Source: Kalmusia sp. IMI 367209
Lineage: Eukaryota; Ascomycota; Dothideomycetes; Pleosporales; Didymosphaeriaceae
Assembly: GCA_027946365.1 (NCBI GenBank)
Contig: JAPEUQ010000001.1
Location: forward strand, 2,108,001 to 2,172,000
Length of the DNA stretch: 64,000 bases
Direction of reading: 5' to 3'
Shown here: in pieces, positions 46,201-58,379 of the stretch
How the letters are laid out: every line of letters starts with the position of its first letter
How positions within the stretch are numbered: the stretch's first letter is position 1
Notes under the pieces: generated by a model
Told to the model about the DNA's origin: nothing
The model's input: the letters and a program-made list of their open reading frames with translations, nothing else
Databases searched by the model: none
Translations under genes and position numbers: made by a program

Positions 46201-46599
46201 ATGACTTGCTGCGGTTCGTAACCCCAACATACGTCCAATACGACCATGTTTTCTGATAGATTTGTAGGACGCAACAACGGCGAGTGCCTCTGTGCCAAAG
46301 AGGCAACCTGCTCCTGCGGAAAGCAGCCCGCTCTCCAATGCAGTACGTCTTCACAATGTCCTAGCCACTACTAAGTGTATACGTATGCTAACATATTCAC
46401 AGCCTGCGACAAGTCCGCGACCGAGAACAAGCTCCCCGCTAGCACTTGTGTGTGCGGTAAGCGCGCTGAGGGTAAGCAAACTCCTGTCTAATGAAATCTT
46501 TGTAGACGATTGCTAACGTGAGGAACAGGTAGCTGTACGTGCGGGCGCTCTGAGAACGGTTCTTCCTCGCTTGAGACCGACTTTACCACTAAGAAATAA
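46201..46599 (+). CDS. Metallothionein-like Cys-rich protein
   Basis: Four exons: 46201-46213, 46268-46342, 46403-46471 and 46529-46599; 75 aa. It has 12 Cys: CC at 3-4, then CLC (11/13), CSC (19/21), CTC (29/31), CVC (45/47) and CTC (55/57). It begins MTCCG, as in a family of small Cys-rich fungal proteins often annotated as metallothionein-like. The many CxC pairs predict thiolate binding of Cu(I) or Zn(II) in the cytosol. All three introns interrupt codons in phase 1, so the two middle exons (75 and 69 nt) are symmetric modules that can be duplicated or skipped without frame loss. The tail after residue 60 is Cys-free. Metal preference cannot be told from sequence. Confidence 0.85.
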
Positions 46600-47365
46600 G
46601 TGGTGCGTGAGGTGGAGCTAGAGTGGTGGGCGATGATTGAGGTGTTATGGCGTTCGGAGGCGATCATATGGCTCTTTGGTTTTATTGAGAGCTAGAATGG
46701 GCATCGTGAGCATGGAACTAGTGTATCCGATATCTGTATAGTAGCAGATAACTGAGTTTTCGAAAATACCCTGCGACACCGTATGATTCTATTCATTGTT
46801 CGGTTCGTCATGTTACTAGGACTGTTCATGCGCCTTGTGCTATGCTTTTAATTTTCAAATTATCTCGAGGAACAGCCGAGAGCACAATGTATGAGAGTAT
46901 ACAGGGCTCGATGGCAAGGCTGAACCCTTCCCTCTATGGTTTATCTCTTCTTAGAGTCTGCCAGTCTTCTATACGCTTGCCCTAGTGAGAGCGCGACGAA
47001 CGGAGTTTAGGGGCGCACTGACCGCCGCCGCCAAGCGCTGTCGAACCTCCACCATCGTTCCCGCACCTCCCGCATACACGCATGTAGCCGCATCCCGGCA
47101 GGCTGCAGTGTGCCTTCTCCTGCATTCCTAATAATTCAGCTCCCTCGCTGACCTGCGTATACCTCCAATTCAAGACTGACAAGTAGCTACCCCCGCTTCC
47201 GCCCCCTTTCGCTAGCCCCCGCTATATCGTACCCACCGCTCCTCGAACATCAACACTTTCAGATCAAACACCGCTTCCAATCTTCCACAAGTGCCCACTG
47301 CAGTTTTGTCTGGTCGCCACCCCAGCGGGAATCGCCCGCCCCAGGGCCTCGCTCCGTCGCTCAAA
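46600..47365. other. Intergenic region before AP-2 alpha
   Basis: 766 bp. The first part should be the metallothionein 3' UTR; the part after ~47,180 is C-rich and pyrimidine-rich and leads into the adaptin start. No other feature seen. Confidence 0.5.
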
Positions 47366-50300
47366 ATGGCTTCAGGATCTGGTGGAGGGAGTCTGTTTAG
47401 TCGGAACAACTCAGGCAATGTTCCGACTATGCGAGGTACGGCCTATACATGGGAGTTCCCCGGGTAGCAGCTTATTCAGCTTATTCGTGGGGTATAGGAT
47501 TAGTCTCGTTTATTGCAGACTTGCGGAATGCGAGAGCAAGAGAGCTTGAAGAGAAGCGCATAAATAAGGAATTGGCAAATATACGGTATGTACAATGGCG
47601 AATGATCCGAACAGGACATACTGACAGGGTATCGTAGGCAAAAGTTTAGAGGTAGATAATATCCTGCGTTCAATTGCTCATATCTAACTTGAATTTCTAT
47701 AGATGGCGGTCTCAACGGCTATCAGAAGAAGAAGTACGTTTGCAAGCTCTTATACATATATATACTCGGCTGGAACGTCGATTTCGGTCATCTCGAAGCG
47801 GTGAATCTCATCTCGGCGACAAAGTACTCGGAGAAGCAGATCGGATACCTCGCCGTTACCTTATTCTTACACGAACAACACGAGCTGCTACATCTAGTTG
47901 TCAACAGCATTAGGAAGGACTTGCTGGATCACAACGAGCTGAATAATTGCCTGGCCCTGCATGCCATTGCAAACGTGGGTGGGAAAGAGATGGGGGAAGC
48001 GCTCAGCGCAGACGTACACCGGCTACTAATCTCACCGTAAGTGTTTTAGAGGTAGAACGAGGTACGAGAGCTAATTTGCATAGGGCCTCCAAAGCATTTG
48101 TAAAGAAGAAGGCGGCGCTTACCCTTCTGCGGTTATACCGCAAGTATCCGAACATCGTGCAGAACGAATGGGCGGAGCGAATAATTTCGCTCATGGACGA
48201 CCCGGATATGGGAGTTGCGCTGTCAGTCACCTCGCTGGTCATGGCCTTGGTCCAGGATAACCAGGAACAATACAAGGGCAGCTACGTGAAAGCGGCGAAT
48301 AGACTCAAAAGAGTCGTGGTCGATGGTGAGTGCGCAGAAGGGTATTATTACTACAAAGTGCCATGTCCGTGGATACAGGTCAAATTGCTCAAGCTGCTCC
48401 AATACTATCCACCACCAGAGGACTCGCACATACGGAAGCTTATCCGAGAAGCATTGCAAAAGATTATGGACTCTGCCCTTGAGATGCCGAAGAATGTACA
48501 ACAAAATAACGCCCAAAATGCTGTCTTGTTCGAGGCCATCAACTTAGTCATCCATCTAGACACAGAACAAGATCTGATGGTGCAGATCTCGACACGGTTA
48601 GGGAAGTTCATCGCGTCACGAGAGACGAACGTTCGCTATCTAGGATTGGAAGCTATGACCCATCTGGCTGCTCGAGCGGAAACATTGGATCCTATCAAGA
48701 AGCATCAATCCATCATCATTGGATCTTTAAGAGACAGGGATATTAGTGTACGGCGGCAGGGGTTGGATCTTTTATACAGCATGTGTGATATGACCAACGC
48801 CCAGGCCATCGTTCAGGAACTTTTGCGGTATCTTCAGTCAGCCGACTATGCCATAAGAGAAGAGATGGTGCTTAAAATTGCTATCCTGACAGAAAAGTAC
48901 GCTACTGATGTTCAATGGTACGTCGACATTTCGCTCCGGCTGATTTCTATGGCCGGGGATCATGTTAGCGATGAAGTTTGGCAACGGGTAACACAGATCG
49001 TCACGAACAACGAGGAGCTACAAATATATGCGGCACAGAATATCTTACAGTACGTCAAGTCCGACTGCCATGAGACACTGGTCAAGATAGGAGGATACTT
49101 GCTCGGAGAATTCGGTCATTTGATCGCAGACAGCAAGGGCTGCAGTCCGATCGAACAGTATATGGCATTAAATGGGAAAATGCGGGGCTGCTCGTCGAGC
49201 ACGAGAGCGATAATACTCTCGTGTTTTATTAAGTTTGTAAACCTGTTCCCGGAGATCAAACCCCAGCTACTACAAACGTTCCGCGCATACAGCCATTCGT
49301 TGGACTCGGAACTTCAACAGCGAGCGTGCGAATACCTCGCGCTAGCCACGATGCCGACAGACGATCTCCTACGAACTGTGTGTGATGAGATGCCTCCTTT
49401 TCCTGAAAGAACCTCTGCACTACTATCTCGGCTACATCAAAAACATGCTACGACAAGTGACAAGCGCACTTGGGTCGTGGGTGGCAAGGATGCCAACACG
49501 GATTTGAAAGAACTCAGCCTTGCGCATCAACCGACTGGGTTGAAGAGAAGCTTCACGAATGCTGCACCCAAAGATAATGCACCGAGTGCTACGAATGGAT
49601 CGAATGGCGTGGTTGCCCTTTCCAATGATCTTGCCGGGCTCGATATGAGTATCGATACCAACAAGGTGTTGAAAGCTCCAAACCTCGCGAGCGCTGCTCA
49701 TCTTAGCCCGGATTGGGAGATTGGATACTACCGTCTGCTACTCCGGTCGGAAGGTGTCCTTTATGAAGATGCGCAGATTCAAATCGGGTTGCGCACAGAA
49801 TATCGTGGGCAGCTCGGCTGCCTCATCTTCTATTTCACCAACAGGTCATCTTTTCCTATGGGCTCATTCACAACAACGCTCGACAACAGAGCCGCAGAAA
49901 ATCTTAAGACAGATATTAAAGGATTACCGGATACCTCTATACAGCCGGAAGGCCAGACCCAACAGACGATTATGTTTGAAGCAAAGAATGTCTTCGAAGA
50001 GCCGCCTACCATCCGTATATCCTACCTCGCTGGTGCGCTTCAAGCTTTGACCCTTCAGCTGCCTGTATACCTCCACAAGTATATGGATGCTGCCGAGCTG
50101 AGTGCGGAGGACTTCTTTAAGAGATGGAAGCAGATCGGTGGGGAACCGCGAGAAGCCCAGCGCATATTCGGCCTCGTGAATAAAAAGCGCACAATGACCA
50201 TGGAATTCGTCAGACGGGTAGTGCAGGGTTTTAAATGGGGCATACTGGACGGCGTGGACCCGAACCCGAAGAACCTTGTCGGGGCTACGGTATTGCATAC

Positions 50301-50507
50301 GTCGGATGGGAAGTTTGGGTGTCTGCTTAGGCTGGAGCCGAACCTAGACACTCAGGTATGTTTTCTTCGACAACTACAAATAGCGTGAAAGACTAACGAG
50401 TACAGATGTACCGCATCACCATCCGCGCAACCGATGAAGGCGTTCCACCCATCCTCATTAAAGCAATGGAAGAGCGCTTGTCGCAAGGCATTGAGGGCGT
50501 ATTGTAG
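47366..50507 (+). CDS. AP-2 complex subunit alpha (alpha-adaptin)
   Basis: Six exons: 47366-47435, 47498-47585, 47638-47651 (14 nt), 47703-48036, 48084-50355 and 50406-50507; 959 aa. Splicing yields [44 protein letters not shown] in pieces across the first four exons, the invariant alpha-adaptin start. The trunk follows: KKYVCKLLYIYILGWNVDFGHLEA, LHAIANVGG, then HEAT-type repeats. An unconserved hinge (~500-570) precedes the ear domain with FFKRWKQIGG and MEFVRRVVQGFKWGILDGVDPNPKN. AP-2 alpha links clathrin, cargo and PI(4,5)P2 at the plasma membrane. The 14-nt exon supplies RQKFR; without it the trunk frame is lost. Confidence 0.95.
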
Positions 50508-51396
50508 TGAGCCGCAAAAGCATACTTCGATTCGTACCTTCGATTATTCATATCCCTTGGTCGGGTATTTCATGTAATCATCTAGGGCAGGAACATGAAT
50601 GTTGATAATCAAGCGGGAGTAGAGTGGGGATGTTTGTCCTCACTGGTGCTTTGCGTGCATTTGTGGAGAATGTAATTGGGCAAAAGCTATTAGTGAATAA
50701 TGGAGGATGAGAGTAGCATACCCTTGGGCAGATATCTTGAATGATGAAGCGTTCTTGTAATGGACCAACGAGAGGAAAGTCCCAGGCAATTGTGGATTAA
50801 GGCCATTTGAGTGTCGAACCAATGCGTACTAATTCGCAGTTTAGGCGTCAGACTATGAGTCATTATAGGAAGCCGCATATCATGCTAACGCTGTCACATA
50901 ATCATGATTGGGATTACATTAAGCGCTAGTAGGCTACTATGCGCTCGAGAAAAGGGCGCAGCTTGTGCTGCCTTAGCTAATTGTGGCTTCACTCAGCCAC
51001 ACCGTACTCAGTATCCGGAGGACGCCCATAGCACTAGGCTGTTGTTCCACAACAAACCAAACTCTGACTCTTACGTCCCTTTCACTTCCTCGAGCATAGG
51101 AATTGAACCAAGAGCTTAGTAGAGACAGGATCAAAAGGGCGCAAGGGCGTGACACCAAACAACGGACCGCACTAGCGCCCAGGCAAGACGGCTTAAGTGG
51201 AACTATATGCCACTTGAACGTGCATCTGCATCTACGCATCGAGTTAAAAAAAAAAGCAAAATTGAAGTCAAAGTCGGCATCGACTTCCGCATCGTCTCTT
51301 GCTCCTGCTCCTGCTCCTGCTCTTACCCGCAAATTTCCCAAAACAGCTTCTGCACTTTTACACAGCGCACGATTGAAAGCTACTGCATCATCCAAA
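50508..51396. other. Intergenic region before the NADAR gene, with a short tandem repeat
   Basis: 889 bp. Around 51299-51321 a CTCCTG hexamer repeats about four times. An ORF (51103-51396) is open in frame with the NADAR start but is Lys/Ser/Ala-rich low complexity, so I treat it as leader, not coding. Nothing else stands out. Confidence 0.45.
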
Positions 51397-52043
51397 ATGG
51401 CCGAAAGTTCGAAAGACCAACAAAGAAATGACCCAGTGTACTTTTGGAAACCAGATCAAGGCCACGGGTATCTCGGACAGTGGTACTGGAGTCCGTGGGT
51501 GCATGAAGGGGATACCTATGTGAATGCAGAAGTGTGGATGATGGTGGGGAAGGCGAGGCTGTTTGGGGATGAGGTGAGTACTCGCATGACTACATGCCGT
51601 GAACTATAGTTATATCGACAAGTGATAGGGAGGAGAAATGCACGTTGGCTAACAGTTCGATGTAGAGCATTGCACGGCAAATGCTCGACACCACCGACCC
51701 GCGAGAACACAAAGCTCTCGGTCGTAAGGTTAAGAACTTCAATCAAAAGGTTTGGGATTCGAACAAAAGTCGTATCGTTGAGGAAGGTAACTACCACAAG
51801 TTTACTATCTCAGAAGATGCGGTAAATCTCAAGGCAATGCTGTTAGCGACAGAGGAGAGAGAGATAGTCGAAGCTAGTCCTATGGATCGCATTTGGGGCG
51901 TTGGATTTGCGGAGAAGAATGCTGGGCAGAACAGGGGGAGGTGGGGTCAAAATCTGCTGGGAAAAGCGCTGATGGTTGTTAGGGGGAGGCTGAGGGAGGA
52001 GGTTGCTGGGAAGAGGGTAGAGGATGCCGGACAGCAGAAGTAA
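51397..52043 (+). CDS. NADAR-domain protein (DUF1768; N-glycosidase family)
   Basis: Exons 51397-51573 and 51666-52043, 184 aa, intron 92 bp. NADAR signatures are complete: YFWKPDQGHGYLGQWYWSPW, YVNAEVWMMVGKARLFGD, TTDPREHKALGRKVKNF, KVWDSNKSRIVEEGNYHKF, LLATEEREIVEASPMDRIWGVGF and RGRWGQNLLGKALM. Bacterial and plant relatives cleave damaged or reactive riboflavin intermediates (N-glycosidase), and some NADAR proteins remove ADP-ribose from nucleic acid bases. Which applies here is not decidable from sequence. The in-frame extension to 51103 would add 98 low-complexity residues, possibly a targeting sequence. Confidence 0.9.
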
Positions 52044-52261
52044 TAGAAATTGGGAGTTGGGAGCTGGTTTCTAGTTTTGAGGTATTCTATCTGGTACTAT
52101 ACTGAAACTCTTTGTCTAAAAGTCTAACGGGTAGCTACTCGTAGGAACAGTAGTTCTAGTATCATGTAGATAAAGTCGCAGGAGAGTACTCTTAATAGTA
52201 TGCCTTCTTCGTGCCTTCTTCGTGCTCATGCTTGATCATCATGTTTTCATGTCCATTTGCC

Positions 52262-54242
52262 TCACCATTTCAGTATCTCCTCCCGCCCTGGCTTGTTGGC
52301 AAGCCAGTCATCCCACGTCTGTATCGCCACACGTGCTACATTGTTGTTATTGAACGTAACCCCAGCACCGTACACTTTGTTACTAAGTGCTGTTTCTGGA
52401 GCAGCTGCTTCGATCTCCAACGTCCCGTGCCGGTCGCTGACTTCCTGGCCTAGGATCAACTCTGCCAGTGCCGCCGCGAATGTACTCTCTAGAAATACTT
52501 CGCGTTGGGGATAATGGCGCAGTAATTCAATGACCCGCTTTCGGGATTCTGTAGTTATCCCGCTAATATGCGCCATGATGAGTAGTGGTGTCGTGGTAGG
52601 GAGTGTTGGTGAAAAGTCGGATGGATTATCAGATCGTGTCTGTGGAGTGGAGTCTTGCAGCACAGTTTCGGCAAGGTTTAGTGCTTGGGCAAAGTGTATA
52701 GCGAGGGCTTCTTGTGGGTCGATCTGAGGATTGCTGCTGGTGTTGTCCTGGTCTAAGACCCGGCCGCGACGTCGTTGATATACCAGACGTTTTACAGTAT
52801 GGTCTTGAGCTCTGAGGAGTGGGTGATACGTATCCAGAGAACGGACGTCTTCGTTGGGGCTATCGATGAATAAAGGGTAACACGTCGCGTGGTATAGCTT
52901 GAGAACGTCTACTGCTTTCTTCTGTGATGGCGTTGGTGTCGGGTACGAGCCCGCAGGCTCGAAGCAGGAGCAGTTCGTAGTAATATCCGCGACGAACATT
53001 TGGATTGCCGCGCCCAACTCACGGAAGGCACGAATATAAGGTGTTTGGCGATGCATCAGTGTGTCGAGGACGGTACGTTCGCCTTGCAAAACTAGGCGGG
53101 CGACGTCTCCTGCATCTCGTTGCGATAGTGCCATCAGCCCGTTAAGCAGGGACTTGATCGCCCGCCCTGCATAGTTCAAGTTTGTAGGCGTTGCACGAGA
53201 CGGACTACACCTGCCATGTGGACATGTCCTCGAAGAAGGTGGAACAGACGGAGCACTGTAAAATCTCCAAGCGGTATACGCGTTAGCATCACTTAGAAAT
53301 GCCGGCCCATCCGTGGCACCGCTACTCTGAAGTGTTTGCGCTGTGACCTCAAGACATGCAACGGCCGTCAAGAGGTCATCATATGGTACTGAGACAGACC
53401 TAAGCTGCACGGACGCAGTGGCGGATTCAGTCGACTCCAGAGCCTTGTGAGATTTCAATTCTTGTTCCCTAGTGTTCTGCACCTCTTCGATCAGATTTTT
53501 AGCGGCTTCCAGATGGATCCCGGCTTCAGAGTACAATCCCTGGAAGCTACACAAGGTTGTGAATATTACGCTAGCAGTCAAAGCCCGCCATCGCTGCTCC
53601 AGAACACTAGATGAAGCTGATGGGCGGACGAGGTGACTTATAGCTGTATTGAACTGCTGTAGAGCAAACGCAGTTGTTGGTCCCTGGTGATCAGCATTTG
53701 CTGGACCGGTGAGGCACAATTCGTGCACTGCGCCCAGACTCACTACTGCATGCCAAATGGCCGAGTCCAGATGGCATGTTCGGGGAATATGTGTCATCCA
53801 GAAATCAACTGTGAAAACTCCAGCAATTGCGGGTGCCGTGATATCTAGGAAAAACCGGTAGCTCCTAAGTTCTTGTGTATTATTCCTGGGTAGTGCTACC
53901 CTCACTTGTGCCGGTAGTTCCAGCGGGGAAGAACTGGATAGATGTTGGTCAGAGCTAGCCGTGCGGTCCTTCTTATCCTGTAGGTATCCGTCACATTTCC
54001 GTCCAGTTGAAACACAACGGTTGCATGAAGGCTTTTGCTCGTCACATCGTACCCTTCGAATCCTGTTCATTATGTCAGTGCCTTAAAAAATAATGATAAG
54101 TTACAGCAAGATTCAGAAGACGTATGAAAACAGATGCTTACTTGCAGGTAATGCACCCTGTCTTAGCTCTACGAAAACGACGTTGGCGTTGAGGATTGCA
54201 TTCGACTATTCTATAGTTTTGTGATGGTGAATCTGACGCCAT
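52262..54242 (-). CDS. Zn2Cys6 transcription factor
   Basis: Two minus-strand exons, 54242-54142 and 54062-52262, 633 aa. The intron (79 bp) splits the zinc cluster after TGCITCK; rejoined it reads C-ITC-KIRRVRC-DEQKPSC-NRC-VSTGRKC, the canonical Zn2Cys6 pattern with a following linker YLQDKK. The regulator domain has RSYRFFLDITAPAIAGVFTVDFW, which resembles the ARCA-like/Fungal_trans_2 group. The end is WLANKPGREEILKW. Its targets are unknown; the nearest genes are the NADAR protein (convergent) and the beta-lactamase-fold gene (divergent). Confidence 0.88.
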
Positions 54243-55112
54243 ATTGATAGATGCTATCCAAAAGTGCCAAAGCGTTCAGGTATGTGGGTCGAACGCCTTG
54301 TCGCGTATGAGATGTAGAGTGTCAGGCGTATAGGACTAACAATAAACGAGGAGCGATGAACTCTATCTATTTCACCATTTGTTAGCTCGGCTATCCGTGT
54401 GTGGGTGGATTTGGTTCCTCCAGCCCGTGCTGGCGTCCCTTTTAAAGTAGCGCAGGTAGACATTTTCAAATACATACTCAAATCTCTTCCATCACTTCCG
54501 ACTTTTCCATGGTCCATACTGCCTGATGGCTATGCTGACCAAAGCCCTTAGATCACATGCGCTGAGTAATGCGACTCATGGTAAGCAAAGCTGGTGGCCA
54601 CCGCAGTTTACTCGGTTCTCGTCGGGGTGGTGAAAGACATGGAATGCATTCAGCCCCCATCGAATTTCGAAGGGGCAGGGACAGATGGGGTTACGCGAGT
54701 TCGCCAATGACACGAATGCATCGTTGTGCTTTACTCTGATAGGCTAGCGTTCCTCGCCACCTTCAGCGCTGTCAGAATACTAGAAGACTAATACCAACAC
54801 GACAGTGTTCAGAGCTGTTGATCCTCTTTTCAAAGCCTCAATATGATGAATCCTCGAGCTCTGTGCTTTCCGCACGGTTTGATAAATTACCGACTCGTCC
54901 AATGTCGACGCGGTTCTAAACTAACAATGCTTTGGCTGGTGGATAGAGAGATTACTGCGCAATGTACGCGAGTACGAGTACTGAGGTCCTTGACAATGGG
55001 TTGCCGTACCGCAATGAACATGAATATTTAAGATGCTCTCTGGCATGCTCTTCAAGAAACTCAAATTTATCTTATACGCTTGTGACAATACCCACTCACA
55101 CTCCCTGCCGTC
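54243..55112. other. Divergent intergenic region
   Basis: 870 bp between the Zn2Cys6 gene (minus) and the beta-lactamase-fold gene (plus). Short ORFs (54254-54517, 54843-55031) show no features. Confidence 0.5.
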
Positions 55113-57135
55113 ATGGCCATCACGTCAGCCCTATCATCCACAAGGTCTCTAAACCTCTCTCTTATCATCCTAGCAGTCCTATTTGTCACCTCGTTCGCTC
55201 AAAATGCATCAAATTGTCCCCTCGGCGGCCCCATCTACCCAGTCCCGGTCTCACCTCTCACGAAGTCCTTAAGCGTTCCTCGAGCAATCTCAAACCTCCA
55301 ATACGCTCTTGACGCCGTTCTCAAAGATAGCACCATAAACTCCTCCAAAGTCTCCTTCCACGTCACTGTATTCTCAGCCAACGACATCCTCTTCGACTAC
55401 AGCCACGTCGCTCTACGGCAAAACCATTCTCTGACTACCAACCGCTTGAACCGCAACACTATATTTCGGATCGGTAGCGTATCCAAGTTCGTGACGATAT
55501 ATGCTTTGCTAGCAGCAACGGGAACAAAGCATCTGAACGACCCCGTCACGAAATGGGTTCCAGAATTAGCGCAGATGGGTTATGAGGACGATGTAAGCTC
55601 AGTACAGTGGCAGGAGGTGACTATTGGGGCATTGGCTGGGCATATGGCTGGTGTGAAAGAATGTAGGTAGACCCCCTTTCTACGCAGGGGTTTAGGCTGA
55701 CCTGCGTATTAGTGGCAATGGAAGATCTTGCAACTCTATACAACGCTTCTAATGCAGAGAAGTACGCACTCCCGCCCCTGTCTTCAGACGAGGTTCCTAC
55801 ATGCGGCACTGCCGGTGAATTACCTGCTTGCTCTCGGGGAGGTATGTCCATCTCCTTCTTTCCAACAAGCACCGTCCTCGGCTTACTATAACTCAGAATT
55901 CTTCGCGGGGTTCAAGAACCTCCGTCCTGTGACATCGCCCTTCCATATGCCTATCTATTCAAATGTTGCCTTCCAGATCCTCGCCTACGCCATCGAAGGC
56001 ATGTCGAATTCATCTTTCGCTAACATCTTCCAGAGTACGCTCGTAGAGCCGCTTGGGTTAAACGGGACGTACTTGACCAAGCCACCAACGTCGTTGAATG
56101 GCTCGGGCGCGATCATACCCGAGGATCAAGCCTTGTTCCCATGGAATATGGATAGTGGGGATGGGACCTCAAGCGCGTAAGTACACCACTCCCTCCCCAA
56201 ACACAAGCTCGGATCCAGATTTCTCATAGAAGGAAACTAATTGCCAGTGTAGGAATGGTCTAATGTTCTCTACTGCCGCGGACCTCGCCAAGCTCGGCCA
56301 ATCTATCCTCTCCTCAACCCTCCTTCCCTCACACACGACCCGCCAATGGCTCAAGCCTATAGCTCACACACCGGATCTGCGTCTCTCGGTCGGCATGCCC
56401 TGGGAAATCATCCGCCTCGAGATTCCTGTGCCTGTCTTGCCCTCGTCTCCCTCTGCGCGGACAACGCGCATTTTGGATCTGTATACGAAGAATGGCGGTA
56501 CCGGGACCTACAACACGCAGTTCTTACTGTCACCTGATCACGGGTTCGGGTTTAGTGTTCTAACGGCCGGACCGCCTCCAGATAGCGGAGCCGATCTAAG
56601 ATTTGCGGCGATGCAGACGTTGAGTGAGATGGTGGTTGAAACACTTGTGGATGGATTTGAAGAGGCGGCGTTGGAGCAAGCGGTTGAAAATTTTGTGGGT
56701 ACGTACGCGGCCGTTGGTAATGATGCTTCTAACATCAGCTTGGTGATAACTGCTGGGGATGGGAGGTTAGGGCTTGGAGTCAAGAGTTGGACCGACGGGA
56801 CGCGTAACCTTCTGAAGACATATTTCGCAGCGTTAGGAATGGCTAACGTGGATGACATGACCGAGGAACCCAGCCTACGGATTTATCCAGTTGATTTGAG
56901 TAATAGGAAGCAAACAGCGTTCAGAGGCGTGTTTGAGTACAAGGGGAGTGCAGGTATGTTCAGCACTAGGGAGACGACGGCGTTCGGGAGCAGATGCGCG
57001 GCTTTCGCTGCGGTTGATGAGCCGCAATATGGAAACGTGGGAATGGATGATTTTGTATTTGATGTAAATGAGGATGGAATGGCTACGGGTGTCACTGCGC
57101 GAGGAGCAAGGCAGATGCTCCAAAGACAAGTATAG
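55113..57135 (+). CDS. Secreted beta-lactamase-fold hydrolase (ARB_00930-like)
   Basis: Exons 55113-55662, 55713-55841, 55897-56176 and 56253-57135, 613 aa. A signal peptide (LSLIILAVLFVTSFA) precedes the mature protein. The class C beta-lactamase/esterase SxxK motif is present as FRIGSVSKF (S122, K125). MPIYSNVAFQILAYAIE supplies the YxN-type motif, and TKNGGTGTYNT is the HxG/KTG-like loop. The C-terminal ~200 residues form the extra beta domain of fungal ARB_00930-like proteins. Such enzymes are serine hydrolases of unknown substrate; some sit in secondary metabolite clusters, but no biosynthetic core gene is nearby here. It is convergent with the next gene, 41 bp apart. Confidence 0.9.
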
Positions 57136-57176
57136 GCGTGCGGTCCCTTGTGAAAGAGTCCAATAAGATAGACTAC

Positions 57177-58379
57177 CTATTCCTGGATCGTTACACGTTT
57201 GCGTGGCTTGTTCTTCCGTGCAACTACCCTTTTCACTTCATCTTTCAATTCATCCTCGGACATGAGATCGATCAGCTGTGAGGCTTCGTCGATAGTCATC
57301 GGGACCTCGCCCGCTTGCTGAACCTGCTCCGTTAACCAGGCTAGATCCTCATCTTCCGATTCCCCTTCCTCCTCTTCACCATCTTCTACAGGAGCCTTAG
57401 CTTCCTTTTTGACAGGCTTCGCAGGCGGTTCTTCGGCAGGAGCACTAGGTTTCGCCCGCGACTTCATGCCTCCAACGATTGCCAGAACTGTGCTCAACAG
57501 AATCCCCAGCGCGACAAGAGCAGAGTTCCATGGGTCCTCTCTCGCTTTCTGCATCGAAATTTCCCATTGTCGCACAAAATCGTGTCTGAGCGAGCCAACC
57601 CTCCCAAACTCATCGAACTTCCTCCGCCATATAAACCGATAAGGTGTACGATACGGTGACCCTGCCTCATATACGCCCCCATCGGGACACTTCCAGCTCT
57701 TCCTAGTACACTCTTCCTCCTGGTCAGCTTCCGGGCCCATATGTGCCTCGCTGTACGCCTTTTTGGTACTCAAAACCCCGATGCTGCTGATCATGTACGA
57801 ACGCAGCGGATCGCTCGATGATCCGTTATTCCGATCCTCCAATACCATTTGTACCACATCTTGTTTTTCCGTGTCTAGTATATCGTCCTTACCCTCAGCA
57901 CCAAAACCCATAATGCGGAAACGTAGAATGGGCTTGTGATTGTAGTACGGTGGACCGCCTGTTGGGTCGCCCTCGACGAGGCGATCGTAATCGAGCTCTA
58001 GCATGCGACCGAGCTTCTCCTTTGCAAATTCATCCCCCTCTCCCAATGCTACTATCGCGCTTCTCTCAATATCTGTAGGGACTTGGTACGCGGATAGTCG
58101 TGGAGGAATATGGTAATTTTGCAGCGGCAGAATCGGCGTATCGTCGAGCAGCAATGTCTTATTGTCTGCAGACATTTCGAATTTGAGGAGGACGGCGGCC
58201 GAAAGGGGTGCAACGCGATCTGAGCCGTGGGCTTCGCTGGCTTCTTGAAAAGGGTACCCTGGGGTATCAAGTTTTATGATTGCGGCGCGCTGCGGCTGGA
58301 GCCATGTTATCGAGGAGTCAGCAGCTGTAAAGCTAGACTGCGCGAGGATCGAGAACGTCAAAAGGAGGGTGGGCAACAT
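57177..58379 (-). CDS. ER-type single-pass membrane protein of unknown function
   Basis: Single exon, 400 aa. The first ~20 residues form a signal peptide (LPTLLLTFSILAQSSFTAAD). A lumenal domain of about 260 residues follows, with a short Cys-containing segment (EEECTRKSWKCPDGGVY). There is one membrane helix near 287-303 (SALVALGILLSTVLAIVGG) and a charged cytosolic tail with an acidic EEEEGESEDED run, a helical pair and a basic end (KPRKRV). This layout suggests a type I ER or endomembrane protein. I do not recognise the family beyond it looking conserved in filamentous fungi. No intron is needed. Confidence 0.75.
   Translation of the reverse strand: MLPTLLLTFSILAQSSFTAADSSITWLQPQRAAIIKLDTPGYPFQEASEAHGSDRVAPLSAAVLLKFEMSADNKTLLLDDTPILPLQNYHIPPRLSAYQVPTDIERSAIVALGEGDEFAKEKLGRMLELDYDRLVEGDPTGGPPYYNHKPILRFRIMGFGAEGKDDILDTEKQDVVQMVLEDRNNGSSSDPLRSYMISSIGVLSTKKAYSEAHMGPEADQEEECTRKSWKCPDGGVYEAGSPYRTPYRFIWRRKFDEFGRVGSLRHDFVRQWEISMQKAREDPWNSALVALGILLSTVLAIVGGMKSRAKPSAPAEEPPAKPVKKEAKAPVEDGEEEEGESEDEDLAWLTEQVQQAGEVPMTIDEASQLIDLMSEDELKDEVKRVVARKNKPRKRVTIQE

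Noticed and set aside
51089..51112. B-box-like GGTTCAATTCC on the minus strand
   Set aside because: No matching acceptor stem or D-arm upstream, so no tRNA fold can be drawn.
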